The notes under the pieces: model-generated | What the model saw: the letters and a program-made list of their open reading frames with translations, nothing else | What the model was told of the DNA's origin: nothing | Databases searched by the model: none | Program-made: the position numbers and the translations under genes | NCBI RefSeq assembly: GCF_004335015.1 | Contig: NZ_RQRU01000002.1 | Span: forward strand, 682,001-746,000 | DNA: 64,000 nucleotides | Source of the DNA: Psychrobacter pygoscelis | GTDB lineage: Bacteria; Pseudomonadota; Gammaproteobacteria; Pseudomonadales; Moraxellaceae | Direction of reading: 5' to 3' | In this document: positions 48,504-57,304 of the stretch, piece by piece | How positions within the stretch are numbered: the first letter of the stretch is position 1 | Layout of the letters: each line of letters starts with the position of its first letter

Positions 48504-48756
48504 TAGTAAAAGCACCATAGCGTAAAGCCGATAACATAGCGCCTATGGCACAGATTTCATAGCGAAGCTTTAATAGACTAAGCGCAATAGAGCAAGACCT
48601 ATGCGAGAAGCCAACAATAATTCTAAAGCCAGATTAGTACTCAGCTGATGTGAGTACACGCCGTATAATTGGGCGTTTTTTATTGGTCATCAATTGGGCG
48701 ATGCATTACAATGTGTGCGCATACTATCCGCTATTCACCGATTTAGAAGACTCTTT

Positions 48757-50268
48757 ATGCATATTCATATTCTTGGAATTTGTGGTACCTTTATGGGCTC
48801 ACTAGCCCTGATTGCTCGTAGCTTAGGTCATACTGTCACCGGGTCCGATGCCGGCATCTACCCCCCAATGTCTACCCAGCTTGCAGCCGCTGGCGTGCAG
48901 ATTCAAGAAGGCTACTTAGCAAGTCATCTCAAGCCTGCTCCGGATCTTGTGGTCGTGGGCAATGCCATGAAGCGCGGTATCGAAGCCGTTGAATATATGC
49001 TAGATGAGGGCCTTCCTTATACATCAGGACCGCAGTTTTTGTCTGAACACGTCCTTCAGTCACGTCACGTACTAGCAGTAGCGGGCACCCACGGTAAGAC
49101 CACCACCACCACTATGCTGGCTTGGATTCTGCAGTATGCCGGTATCGATACTGGGTTTTTGATTGGCGGTGTGCCGTTAGTAGATTCAGACGATGAGCGA
49201 CTACGGCAGGCATTTGCCCATAGCAGCTATCTTGGAGCCGATGACATCGATGGTCAGCGTGGCTATTTTGTGATTGAAGCCGATGAGTACGACTCAGCAT
49301 TTTTTGATAAGCGCTCTAAGTTCGTTCATTATCGACCACGAACGGCTATCTTGAACAATCTTGAGTTTGATCACGCCGATATATTTGCTGACTTAAATGC
49401 CATTCAGACCCAGTTTCATCATATGATTCGGATGATTCCAAGCTCAGGGCAGATCATTATGCCCACGCAAACCCCTAGCCTAGAGGACACACTAGCCAAA
49501 GGCTGCTGGACCCCTGTCTGGCGCACAGCGCTCACTAAACACGAGCAGCAAGATCAACATCCTGCTACTGCTCAAACTAATGCCGACTGGCAAGCTCAGC
49601 TTATTCACGCGGATGGCAGTCACTTCCGAATCACCTTTAGTGCTTCAGACCCCTCCCAACTCAATCCTTCTGAAGTTGACCGCCAGCATAACGGCGAGGT
49701 TCACTGGGGTATGAGTGGCCTTCACAATGTCAATAATGCGCTCGTCGCAGTGGCGGCAGCTTTTGACGTGGGCGTGAGTGTTGCTACTGCCTGTGAGGCT
49801 TTATCTGCCTTTGCTGGTATCAAGAGGCGTATGGAGCTGATCGGCTCAGTAGAGAATGAGACGCGTAAAACCTTAGTATTTGATGACTTTGCCCACCACC
49901 CTACTGCAATCTCAACCACCCTAGATGGGGCTAAGAAAAAACTTCCAGGAACAAAGCTTTGGGCCATTATTGAACCGCGAAGCAATACCATGAAGCTTGG
50001 CATCCATAAAGACATCTTAGCAGAGTCAGCAGCGCTGGCTGATGAAGTGCTTTGGTATGAGCCTAGTGGTCTTGAGTGGGGGCTGCGCAGCGCCATCAGC
50101 TCGGCCCAGCAGTCGCTTGACAACCAACAGCAAGTTTTCAGCTCTACTGAGGCTATTATCGATTATATCGTCAAGCATATTGGCTCAGACGATGCGGTGA
50201 TTATCATGTCTAATGGCGGCTTTGAAGGTATCCATCAACGATTATTAGCAGCACTAAAAGACAGCTAG
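48757..50268 (+). CDS. mpl: UDP-N-acetylmuramate:L-Ala-gamma-D-Glu-meso-DAP ligase
   Basis: Recycles murein tripeptide by ligating it to UDP-MurNAc. A Mur ligase with an N-terminal Rossmann domain starting MHIHILGICGTFMGSLAL, which is characteristic of Mpl. ATP motif GTHGKTTTT lies near residue 111, and the central EADEYDSAFFDKRSKF block follows. The C-terminal domain has FDDFAHHPTAI and IEPRSNTMK. The ATG at 48757 is chosen over a frame that opens 21 codons upstream. 503 residues, slightly above the usual 455. Confidence 0.94.
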   Translation: MHIHILGICGTFMGSLALIARSLGHTVTGSDAGIYPPMSTQLAAAGVQIQEGYLASHLKPAPDLVVVGNAMKRGIEAVEYMLDEGLPYTSGPQFLSEHVLQSRHVLAVAGTHGKTTTTTMLAWILQYAGIDTGFLIGGVPLVDSDDERLRQAFAHSSYLGADDIDGQRGYFVIEADEYDSAFFDKRSKFVHYRPRTAILNNLEFDHADIFADLNAIQTQFHHMIRMIPSSGQIIMPTQTPSLEDTLAKGCWTPVWRTALTKHEQQDQHPATAQTNADWQAQLIHADGSHFRITFSASDPSQLNPSEVDRQHNGEVHWGMSGLHNVNNALVAVAAAFDVGVSVATACEALSAFAGIKRRMELIGSVENETRKTLVFDDFAHHPTAISTTLDGAKKKLPGTKLWAIIEPRSNTMKLGIHKDILAESAALADEVLWYEPSGLEWGLRSAISSAQQSLDNQQQVFSSTEAIIDYIVKHIGSDDAVIIMSNGGFEGIHQRLLAALKDS

Positions 50269-50664
50269 TTTGTTATTTTTACCCACGGCTCTTTGGTTTA
50301 TATCATTAATTTTATTCAAGTAATTTTTAGATTTGCTCTGGTGATGGTTACCATTGGTTAACCTATAAATGACGCAAAATTGCAATGGACATTATTTCTC
50401 ACAGTTACCCTACACTGGTAACATAGACGCCTTACCTTTATGTTAATTACTGCTTTATAATTTTTACTAGAAAGTGGTGTGAACTTTGGTTACAACTATA
50501 TTATTTAGTCACAACTGCGTTCGGTCACAATTATAATTGGATAATGGTTAACACCACAGCCGATAAGCTACACTAACCTACTCAGTTGTAAGGTGTTGTT
50601 ATCAGCTGACCATTAGCAAATAACTATTTAGCTAGTAATTTAATAATTAATCAGGAGTCTTAAT
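50269..50664. other. Spacer between mpl and the GlsB/YeaQ-type gene
   Basis: About 400 bases, A+T-rich, containing GGTTAACC-like motifs (about 50355 and 50545). No gene or clear terminator was found. Confidence 0.4.
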
Positions 50665-50922
50665 ATGTTTAATATTATCTGGATGGTAATTATTGGTCTG
50701 GTAGCTGGTTTACTGGCTCGTGCTATTAAACCGGGTAACGATGCGATGGGCTGGATTATGACCATAGTTCTAGGTATCGCCGGTGCGGTAGTGGGTGGCT
50801 TTTTAGCCAGTATGCTCAATATCGGCGCAGAAGGCGGCTTTATGGGGCTAGTGTTCTCAGTTATTGGCGCTATCATTCTGCTATTTGTCTATGAGCTTAT
50901 TACAGGCAAACGCCGCATATAA
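50665..50922 (+). CDS. GlsB/YeaQ/YmgE family membrane protein
   Basis: A Gly-rich 85-residue protein with three hydrophobic segments (about 3-20, 27-50 and 58-78). Its LVAGLLARAIKPGND and IVLGIAGAVVGGFLA blocks are family hallmarks. Members of this transglycosylase-associated family are often stress-induced, but a biochemical activity is not established. An AGGAG ribosome binding site precedes the ATG. A terminator-like hairpin follows. The open frame on the other strand is a shadow. Confidence 0.9.
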   Translation: MFNIIWMVIIGLVAGLLARAIKPGNDAMGWIMTIVLGIAGAVVGGFLASMLNIGAEGGFMGLVFSVIGAIILLFVYELITGKRRI

Positions 50923-50955
50923 CCAGCGGCGCTTCACGTCTTTTTGCTTCATATA

Positions 50956-50985
50956 AAGGTCTTGCCATCGGTAAGGCTTTTTTAT
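50956..50985 (+). terminator. Terminator after the GlsB/YeaQ-type gene
   Basis: A ten-pair stem with one bulge and G-U wobbles (left arm about 50956-50966, right arm 50970-50979) is followed by six to seven Ts. Confidence 0.7.
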
Positions 50986-51311
50986 TTTGGGCGGCTGTTG
51001 TTAATAGGTATGGTAACTGGCAAGGACAATAAATTTAACTTAGTCCTAAAATTTGCTAAAATATAATCATTCATCTTTTATTTATGAGTATAGATTTAAG
51101 CCATTATTGGCTTAACTTGCCATTTTATACTGCTAACTCACTCAGATAGCGTGCTTCAACGAGCACTCTAGCTAATCTGCCATGACGAAACGTTTTCATT
51201 AGAATTTCTTATTGGCGATCGTCAGCTTTTCTCAGTAAGCTACTAGTTAATATCTAGTTAGTTAATCATGTAGTCAGTTAATCTTTTTTTCAGCTAATAG
51301 TGAGGGCTCTT
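50986..51311. other. def upstream region
   Basis: About 325 bases without a gene. It holds short TAGTTAAT-type direct repeats near 51244-51275 just before the def start. Nothing else is evident. Confidence 0.4.
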
Positions 51312-51842
51312 ATGGCCTTATTACCGATTTTAAACTATCCTGACCCACGGCTTCGCACTATTGCTCAGCCTGTTAAAGAAGTCAATGACGAGATCAAGAC
51401 CCTAATCAAAGATATGTTTGAGACCATGTACAATGCTAAAGGTATTGGACTAGCAGCCTCGCAGGTAGATAGACATATTCAGCTTATCGTCATGGACTTA
51501 TCTGACGACCGTAGTGGCGCTCGGGTATTTATTAACCCAAAAGTCACGCCATTAGTCGAGGACAAAAAACCTTACGAAGAAGGTTGCCTGTCTGTCCCGG
51601 ATGTCTATGATGAAGTCGAGCGTCCCACCAAGGTCCGTATCGAAGCTTTAGACGGCGAAGGCAATGCTTTTTGTGAAGAAGTTGAAGGGTTATTAGCAGT
51701 CTGTATCCAGCACGAAATGGATCATCTAAACGGTGTCCTATTTGTCGATTATCTATCGCGGCTTAAGCAAACTCGCGCACGTGACAAAGTACGTAAAGTC
51801 ATCAAACAGCGCGAAAAGCAACTAGAACCTGTGAAAGCCTAG
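51312..51842 (+). CDS. def: Peptide deformylase
   Basis: Removes the formyl group from nascent proteins with a ferrous or nickel ion. All three motifs are intact: GIGLAASQV (motif 1), EGCLSVP (motif 2, metal Cys) and QHEMDHLNG (motif 3, metal His and catalytic Glu). Start set at the ATG at 51312 ([15 protein letters not shown]), with GAGGG upstream; a GTG four codons earlier is less likely. 176 residues, normal length. The usual partner fmt is not adjacent. Confidence 0.96.
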   Translation: MALLPILNYPDPRLRTIAQPVKEVNDEIKTLIKDMFETMYNAKGIGLAASQVDRHIQLIVMDLSDDRSGARVFINPKVTPLVEDKKPYEEGCLSVPDVYDEVERPTKVRIEALDGEGNAFCEEVEGLLAVCIQHEMDHLNGVLFVDYLSRLKQTRARDKVRKVIKQREKQLEPVKA

Positions 51843-52211
51843 TCGCTCGGTTAGTTAGCCACTCAGCGACTTATAAGCAAGGTTGCACATTGACTGTTGC
51901 TAGTGGCCTTTATGAGTGCTTTGCTTTTATTCTTTATTATTACCTGATTAGTACCTGACCCGACTGCTCACTCTCTGACCGAACGCTCGCTATTAACCTC
52001 TAAAACTGTACCGTTAAACTCAAAAGCCTTACATTATTTTTGTAAGGCTTTATTTAATTCTACAGCTGTTTATTAATAGCAACTGGCATAAGGTTTTATT
52101 ATAATAGCGCCATTATCGCCAAGTAGCCTAGCAACTCTCATCTTGTCTAGTCGAGACTATAACTTCTCACCCCTTTGCCCTCTCGTGTTTTCTCATTAAA
52201 AGGTTTTGACC
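51843..52211. other. Spacer between def and the decarboxylase gene
   Basis: About 370 bases without a gene. It contains the def terminator at 52021-52055 and presumably the promoter of the decarboxylase gene. Confidence 0.4.
52021..52055 (+). terminator. Intrinsic terminator downstream of def
   Basis: Stem AAGCCTTACA/TGTAAGGCTT with a 7-base loop is followed by TATTT. It lies 180 bases after the def stop. Confidence 0.75.
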
Positions 52212-53387
52212 ATGATTAAAATTAATCAATATTTTGACCAAGCCAGCTGGCAGAAATTTACACAAGTGGCCAAAGAGCGAGAGACGCCATTTTTGGTGGT
52301 AGATTTAAGCCGGATTAAAAGCAAGTATGAGGAGATGGTAACGCTATTTCCAAACGCTAAAATTCACTATGCGATGAAGGCCAGTCCAGCCAATGAAGTG
52401 ATTGGTTTACTGGCCTCGCTTGGTTCTAACTTTGACTGCGCCTCAATTTATGAATTGGATAGAGTGTTAGACAATGGCGTCGATGGCGAGCGCATCTCTT
52501 ATGGTAATACCATTAAAAAAGCCGCTCACGTCAAATACGCGTATGACAAAGGCGTGCGCCTATTTGCGACCGACTCCGAAGCGGATCTGAAAAATATCGC
52601 TGAACATGCCCCTGGCTCAAAGGTATTTGTGCGGATATTGGTGCAAGGTAGTGAAACAGCTGAATGGCCCTTATCGCGTAAGTTTGGCTGCCACCCTGAT
52701 ATGGCGATTGACCTGCTGGTGCAAGCCAAAAAGTTAGGCCTAGTGCCTTATGGCATCTCCTTTCACGTTGGCAGTCAACAAAGGGATGTCGCGGCTTGGG
52801 ATGATGCTATTGCTAAAGTTAAATACATGTTTGACTGGATGCAAAACGAAGAAAACACCAAACTACAAATGATCAATCTGGGTGGCGGTTTCCCGACCAA
52901 CTATATCAGTGAGGTCAACCCACTTCAGGTCTATGCTGACGAGATTAAGCGCTATCTGTCTGAGGACTTTGACGAACAGGACATGCCTGAGATTATTCTT
53001 GAGCCTGGTCGCTCGCTCGTCGGTGGCTCGGGAGTGCTGGTCAGTGAGGTCGTTCTTATCTCACGCAAGGCTCATACCGACTTGACCCGGTGGGTCTATA
53101 CAGACGTTGGACTATTTCAAGGCCTAATTGAGACCTTGGGTGAAGCCATCAAATACCCAGTCTATACTCCCAAAATGGAAACCTCTACTGAAGCCGGTAC
53201 GGTGGTATTGGCAGGCCCTACCTGTGATTCGACGGATATTATGTATGAAGAGGCAGGCTACCAGCTGCCGCAAGAGCTAGAGATTGGCGATAAAATCTAC
53301 TGGCTAACCACGGGGGCTTATACTAACTCTTACTCGTCTGTAGAGTTCAACGGCTTCCCGCCATTAGAAGTTGTCTATATTGATTAA
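52212..53387 (+). CDS. Type III PLP-dependent decarboxylase (ornithine/lysine decarboxylase)
   Basis: An alanine-racemase-fold decarboxylase that makes putrescine or cadaverine. The PLP lysine is in IHYAMKASP near residue 57. PLP phosphate contacts lie in LGGGFPT and EPGRSLVG, and the catalytic Cys from the partner subunit is in GPTCDSTD near residue 335. The short 391-residue form matches bacterial ornithine/lysine decarboxylases rather than the larger arginine or diaminopimelate enzymes. Ornithine versus lysine preference cannot be decided. The ATG at 52212 with AAAGG upstream is preferred. Confidence 0.88.
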   Translation: MIKINQYFDQASWQKFTQVAKERETPFLVVDLSRIKSKYEEMVTLFPNAKIHYAMKASPANEVIGLLASLGSNFDCASIYELDRVLDNGVDGERISYGNTIKKAAHVKYAYDKGVRLFATDSEADLKNIAEHAPGSKVFVRILVQGSETAEWPLSRKFGCHPDMAIDLLVQAKKLGLVPYGISFHVGSQQRDVAAWDDAIAKVKYMFDWMQNEENTKLQMINLGGGFPTNYISEVNPLQVYADEIKRYLSEDFDEQDMPEIILEPGRSLVGGSGVLVSEVVLISRKAHTDLTRWVYTDVGLFQGLIETLGEAIKYPVYTPKMETSTEAGTVVLAGPTCDSTDIMYEEAGYQLPQELEIGDKIYWLTTGAYTNSYSSVEFNGFPPLEVVYID

Positions 53388-53401
53388 CCGTTGCTAATCG
53401 G

Positions 53402-53442
53402 TAAAAAAAGCGCTTAATCTATACGGATTAAGCGCTTTTTTG
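53402..53442. terminator. Bidirectional terminator after the decarboxylase gene
   Basis: A perfect 14-bp stem (AAAAGCGCTTAATC and its complement) with a 6-base loop. A-run left and T-run right. It lies between the convergent decarboxylase and dapB genes. Confidence 0.92.
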
Positions 53443-53484
53443 TGCTCGAGATTTAGTTGATAAAAGACCACTTGGCTTTAGTAG

Positions 53485-53505
53485 CAAGGGATTTTAAATC
53501 CCTTG
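53485..53505. repeat. 21-bp perfect palindrome
   Basis: CAAGGGATTT, a single T, then AAATCCCTTG: ten-base arms around one central base, with no T-run. It lies between the decarboxylase terminator and dapB. It may be a dispersed palindromic repeat or a protein-binding site. Confidence 0.7.
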
Positions 53506-53575
53506 TAGCTGGCCTGCGCATTTATAGCTGAAAATCTACACTTACATCTTGCGTCATCAACTGTCTATAAAACCG

Positions 53576-54391
53576 CTAGTCTTTTAATCCAAGCACGTCT
53601 TGCATGTCATAGCGGCCATTTGACTGACCCACCACCCAAGCGGCGGCTCGTACTGCACCAGCGGCGAAGGTCATGCGCACTCTTGCGCGGTGGGTAATCT
53701 CAACCACCTCACCATCAGCGATAAACATCACCGTATGATCACCGATAATCTCACCGCCACGAATGGCATGAATACCAATACTACCTGACGTACGCTCACC
53801 AGTCTGACCTTCACGGCCATAAACCGCTACCTCTTTTAGGTTTTGACCACGCGCTGTGGCAGCGGCATCGGCCATCATATAAGCCGTCCCTGATGGGGCG
53901 TCGACTTTGTGCTTATGGTGCGCCTCTAACACTTCAATATCAGCAGTCTCGCCAAAAGCTTTGGCCGCCATCTCAATCAGCTTTAACGACAGGTTCACCC
54001 CTGTCGAATAGTTACCTGCGTAAACAACGGGGATATGTAAGCAAGCATCGTTTAGAGCCTGCTCCTGCGACTCGCTTAAGCCAGTAGTACCTATTACCAT
54101 CGCAACTTTATGCTTGGCACACAGCTGGACATTTTGCTCGGTGGCATCTGGCAAGCTGAAGTCTATTAAGACATCAATATCAGTCAATACTGATTCGAGG
54201 TTATCGGTAAGCTTGACGCCTAGCGCGCCGATACCTGCTAGCTCTCCTGCATCGACGCCAATCAAGGTGGAGCCGCTGCGCTCAATCGCTGCGGCTAAGG
54301 TAGTGGCTGAATTATCGTGAACCGCTTCAATGAGCATACGCCCCATGCGTCCACCCGCGCCAATAATGCCTATTTTGGTTGTTTCAGTCAT
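53576..54391 (-). CDS. dapB: 4-hydroxy-tetrahydrodipicolinate reductase
   Basis: The second step of the diaminopimelate/lysine pathway. The Rossmann motif [17 protein letters not shown] is at the N-terminus. GTTGLS and the catalytic [15 protein letters not shown] block lie near residue 160, and the [17 protein letters not shown] motif follows. 271 residues, standard length. It lies downstream of dnaJ on the same strand, but a palindromic terminator and a MITE-like element separate them. dapA is not in the window. Confidence 0.96.
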   Translation of the reverse strand: MTETTKIGIIGAGGRMGRMLIEAVHDNSATTLAAAIERSGSTLIGVDAGELAGIGALGVKLTDNLESVLTDIDVLIDFSLPDATEQNVQLCAKHKVAMVIGTTGLSESQEQALNDACLHIPVVYAGNYSTGVNLSLKLIEMAAKAFGETADIEVLEAHHKHKVDAPSGTAYMMADAAATARGQNLKEVAVYGREGQTGERTSGSIGIHAIRGGEIIGDHTVMFIADGEVVEITHRARVRMTFAAGAVRAAAWVVGQSNGRYDMQDVLGLKD

Positions 54392-54558
54392 CGTACTATC
54401 TAATCCAATTAATGTGAAATGTTGATCAGTATAAAATAATGTAGCAACTATATCATGATTTGAAATACTGCCCTATTTTACAATTCTCAATCTGCCAACG
54501 ATATCAGTATAGACCGTTTAGACATTTTAAACATTTTAGAGGTATTAAACATAAAAAA

Positions 54559-54588
54559 ACCCGTAAGTTTCACGTGAAACTTACGGGT
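54559..54588. promoter_or_regulatory. parS-like ParB site inside a 30-bp perfect palindrome (also a dnaJ terminator)
   Basis: A perfect 30-bp palindrome centred on GTTTCACGTGAAAC (54567-54580), which is the core of the bacterial parS consensus. Outer arms ACCCGTAA/TTACGGGT extend it. On the minus strand the palindrome is followed by seven Ts, so the same sequence could terminate dnaJ transcription. ParB binding is inferred from the consensus. Confidence 0.8.
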
Positions 54589-54591
54589 CAG

Positions 54592-54698
54592 TATAGTCAA
54601 TCCACAATAATATTGATACAAGGAAGCCGAGCGCAGCCTATATCGTAGTATGGCTAGTGAGGATGACACCGTAACCGTTTTATTGTGTGCCGACTATA
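54592..54698. mobile_element. MITE-like element with TATAGTC ends
   Basis: A 107-bp segment. The left end TATAGTCAATCCACAATAA and the inverted right end TATAGTCGGCACACAATAA agree at most positions. The outermost TATAGTCAATCC is the same as in the element at 41271. The interior differs, and there is no reading frame. It lies between the parS palindrome and the end of dnaJ. Confidence 0.65.
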
Positions 54699-54727
54699 GA
54701 GTCTTCTTAACGCGTTATTAGCAACCC

Positions 54728-55870
54728 TTAGTCAAATAGATCGCCAAGCTTTTCAAAGAAGGACTTCTTCTTAGGAGATTGATGCCCTTGATTGCTATCA
54801 CCATCTAGGTGATCGAGCGTTTCTTGGAATTGACGCAGTAACTCTTTTTGCTCACGGTTTAGGTTAACGGGTGTCTCGACCATGATCCGGCAGATCAAGT
54901 CCCCTTTCATAGAGGTACGTACTGGCGTCACACCTTTACCTCGAACGCGAAGCAACTTACCGCTTTGTGTGCCTTCGGCTACCTTGATTTTAACCTTGCC
55001 ATCAAGCGTTGGGATTTCGACTTCTTTACCCAATGCGGCATCGGTGATGCTCACAGGCACGTCCATATAGAGGTCAGCACCTTGGCGCTGGAATACGGCG
55101 TGCTCTTTGACACGAACCTCGACGTACAGATCACCATTTTGTACGCCTGCACCGCCTGCTTCCCCCTCACCTGCTAAGCGAACGCGGTCACCGTCATCCA
55201 CACCCGCAGGGATAGTCACCTCTAGGGTACGCGATTTATCTTTTACGCCGCTACCATGACAGTCTGAACAAGGGTTCTTAATTTGCTGACCAGAGCCACC
55301 ACAGTTGGGGCAGGTCTGCTGTACGGCAAAGAAGCCTTGCTGCATACGGATCTGACCCTGACCATGACAAGTCTGACAAGTGACCACGTCCGAAGCGTCT
55401 TTTGCCCCTTTACCATCACAGGTGCTACAAGGGGCTGGCGCTGTAAAGCTGATCTCTTTTTTACAGCCCCGAACGGCTTCTTCTAGCGTCAGCTCAATGA
55501 CATACCGTAGGTCTGAGCCGCGACGCGATCGACCACCGCCGCCACGTGCCTGACCAAAGATATCACCGAAATTACCGAAGATATCACCGAAGATATCTTG
55601 GAAGTTACCCGCACCGGCGCCACCGAAGCCGCCGCCCATACCATTCTCAAAAGCAGCATGACCCATTCGATCATAAGCGGCTCGCTTATCGCTGTCGCTC
55701 AGTACTTCATAAGCCATGGAGGCTTCTTTGAATTTCTCTTCAGCATCAGGGTCATCTGAGTTGCGATCTGGGTGATACTTCATCGCCAGCTTACGGTAGG
55801 CCTTTTTGATCTCGCGCTCATCTGCCGTTTTACTGACACCCAGTACTTCGTAAAAATCTCGCTTGCTCAT
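54728..55870 (-). CDS. dnaJ: Chaperone protein DnaJ
   Basis: The Hsp40 co-chaperone that delivers clients to DnaK and stimulates its ATPase. The J-domain (residues 3-70) has HPD in [12 protein letters not shown] Gly/Phe-rich region covers about 72-115. The zinc-finger has four CxxCxGxG-type repeats ([32 protein letters not shown]), followed by two substrate-binding barrels. Start set at the ATG at 55870 ([12 protein letters not shown]), with AGGAGAG five bases upstream; an earlier frame start at 55885 is unlikely. dnaK and grpE are not adjacent. Confidence 0.97.
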   Translation of the reverse strand: MSKRDFYEVLGVSKTADEREIKKAYRKLAMKYHPDRNSDDPDAEEKFKEASMAYEVLSDSDKRAAYDRMGHAAFENGMGGGFGGAGAGNFQDIFGDIFGNFGDIFGQARGGGGRSRRGSDLRYVIELTLEEAVRGCKKEISFTAPAPCSTCDGKGAKDASDVVTCQTCHGQGQIRMQQGFFAVQQTCPNCGGSGQQIKNPCSDCHGSGVKDKSRTLEVTIPAGVDDGDRVRLAGEGEAGGAGVQNGDLYVEVRVKEHAVFQRQGADLYMDVPVSITDAALGKEVEIPTLDGKVKIKVAEGTQSGKLLRVRGKGVTPVRTSMKGDLICRIMVETPVNLNREQKELLRQFQETLDHLDGDSNQGHQSPKKKSFFEKLGDLFD

Positions 55871-56609
55871 TGTCTCTCCTGTCATCCAAGCAGTAACACA
55901 TCATCAGCTGACTCAAGTGGGTCGGGGATTATAGTTATCGCTAACAAGCTCTTTAACTGCTCGGTGCAAATAGTTCCACGTGAAACTATCTGTACCGAGC
56001 AGTCAAATCATTAAAGGTAAAACCCAAACTCTATTAAGTGCTTATCCTATAAAGTACCACTATAAGCAGCTTACAATAAGTTGGTATTTCACGTCGCTCA
56101 TACGCCACTGTTAGCCTGTGCAAATCACACTTGCTGAAAGCCGTGTTACTGACTGATCAATTAATATAAGTTTGCGCTATTAATGGTGACTATCTGACTA
56201 TTTATCAAGCAAAAAGTTTTATCAAAGTCGTTTTATAGTCAAAATTAGAACAAAAGTAACAGGTTATTGGCCGCCGTTCAGGGCTACGCCGACTAGCGAC
56301 TTATCCCCTATCGATGCCATTATTTTAGACGATAAAAAAGCGCCTAAAACGAACATGTAGTAAGTTCAGTATAAAAATGATATAGCGGAGCTGGGATGAA
56401 TTTTTCGCAGCTGTGCATCATATTACGATGACAATATTTTATTAAGACTCGACTATGAAAACGAATATAAAAACAAATATAAAAATAAGTGGCTTATTTT
56501 CCATATCAAACGGCACAATAAGCATGGTAATATTTGACGCTTAAGGTGACTTCACAGTGACCCTCTTATCCTTTATCTTTATCATTGTTTTTATTAGGAA
56601 TAGCCTGCT
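55871..56609. other. Divergent region between dnaJ and the DUF2939 gene
   Basis: About 740 bases with no gene. It holds the palindromic parS-like site at 55956-56003. The rest is A+T-rich, with the promoters of dnaJ and the DUF2939 gene expected. Confidence 0.5.
55956..56003. promoter_or_regulatory. parS-like ParB site inside a 48-bp interrupted palindrome
   Basis: The centre GTTCCACGTGAAAC (55973-55986) matches the parS consensus with N at the fourth position. Symmetric outer arms ACTGCTCGGT/ACCGAGCAGT (55956-55965 and 55994-56003) and ATAGT/ACTAT share the same centre. It lies about 90 bases upstream of dnaJ. There is no T-run. Confidence 0.8.
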
Positions 56610-57269
56610 ATGAAAAAACTGTCTGCCCTCATTGTGCTGTTGATCGTTGCAGCGGTAGTCATCTACGCAGGTTCGCCCTACTACGCAGCCTATCAGCTCA
56701 AAAACGCTTATGAGGCTAGAGATGGGGCGACCATCGCAGCCGCCATAGACTATCAAGCGCTTCGACCACGGATAAAATCGCAACTGACCGATGGCTTTGC
56801 CGCCACGTTAACTCAGTATCCCATGGTAGCAGAGCTGGGTGGCACGGCATTAACCACGGCGGCCAATACCTTTATTGATAAGTCAGTCGATGGGGCCCTT
56901 ACCGCACAAAATATTGAACGACTGATTCAGACTCAAGGTCAAGCCAATCAAGCGACCAAGGAGCTGGCCGCAGCATGGGCTATCGCGAGTAATAAGATTG
57001 ATCTACAGAATCTAATTCAAGATATGATTGTCCACCGCGGCGATGTCGATGCAGTGGTTAAAGGTCAGATCGAGCAGATGATGGACAAGCAGGCGGCTGA
57101 GCTACAATCTAAAGCCGCTCAGGGGTCAGACAGTGCCCAGCCCACGCTTAGCTACTGTGGTGTTAATTGCTTTACCGTCTCGGGTCAAATAAAAGGCTAT
57201 CCATTGACCGTTGAGATGCAGCGGCAAGGGCTTATCAACTGGAAGATAGTCAATGTCGTACTACCCTAG
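56610..57269 (+). CDS. DUF2939 domain protein (membrane-anchored or exported)
   Basis: The 219 residues begin with a hydrophobic segment (LSALIVLLIVAAVVIYAGSPYY, residues 4-25) that could be a signal anchor. The DUF2939 region follows, with YAAYQLKNAYEARDGATIAAAIDY and the LRPRIKSQLTDGFAATL block. Function is unknown. Two Cys late in the protein (YCGVNCF) lie close together and could form a disulfide if the domain is periplasmic. An AGG site lies 13 bases before the ATG. Convergent with the DsbC-like gene. Confidence 0.82.
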   Translation: MKKLSALIVLLIVAAVVIYAGSPYYAAYQLKNAYEARDGATIAAAIDYQALRPRIKSQLTDGFAATLTQYPMVAELGGTALTTAANTFIDKSVDGALTAQNIERLIQTQGQANQATKELAAAWAIASNKIDLQNLIQDMIVHRGDVDAVVKGQIEQMMDKQAAELQSKAAQGSDSAQPTLSYCGVNCFTVSGQIKGYPLTVEMQRQGLINWKIVNVVLP

Positions 57270-57304
57270 CACCTGCTATAAGTATCTTATTGAGCCAGTT
57301 TGTG

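Noticed and set aside
54487..54669. Minus-strand frame across the parS palindrome and MITE-like element
   Set aside because: It consists of inverted-repeat DNA with no protein-like pattern or ribosome binding site.
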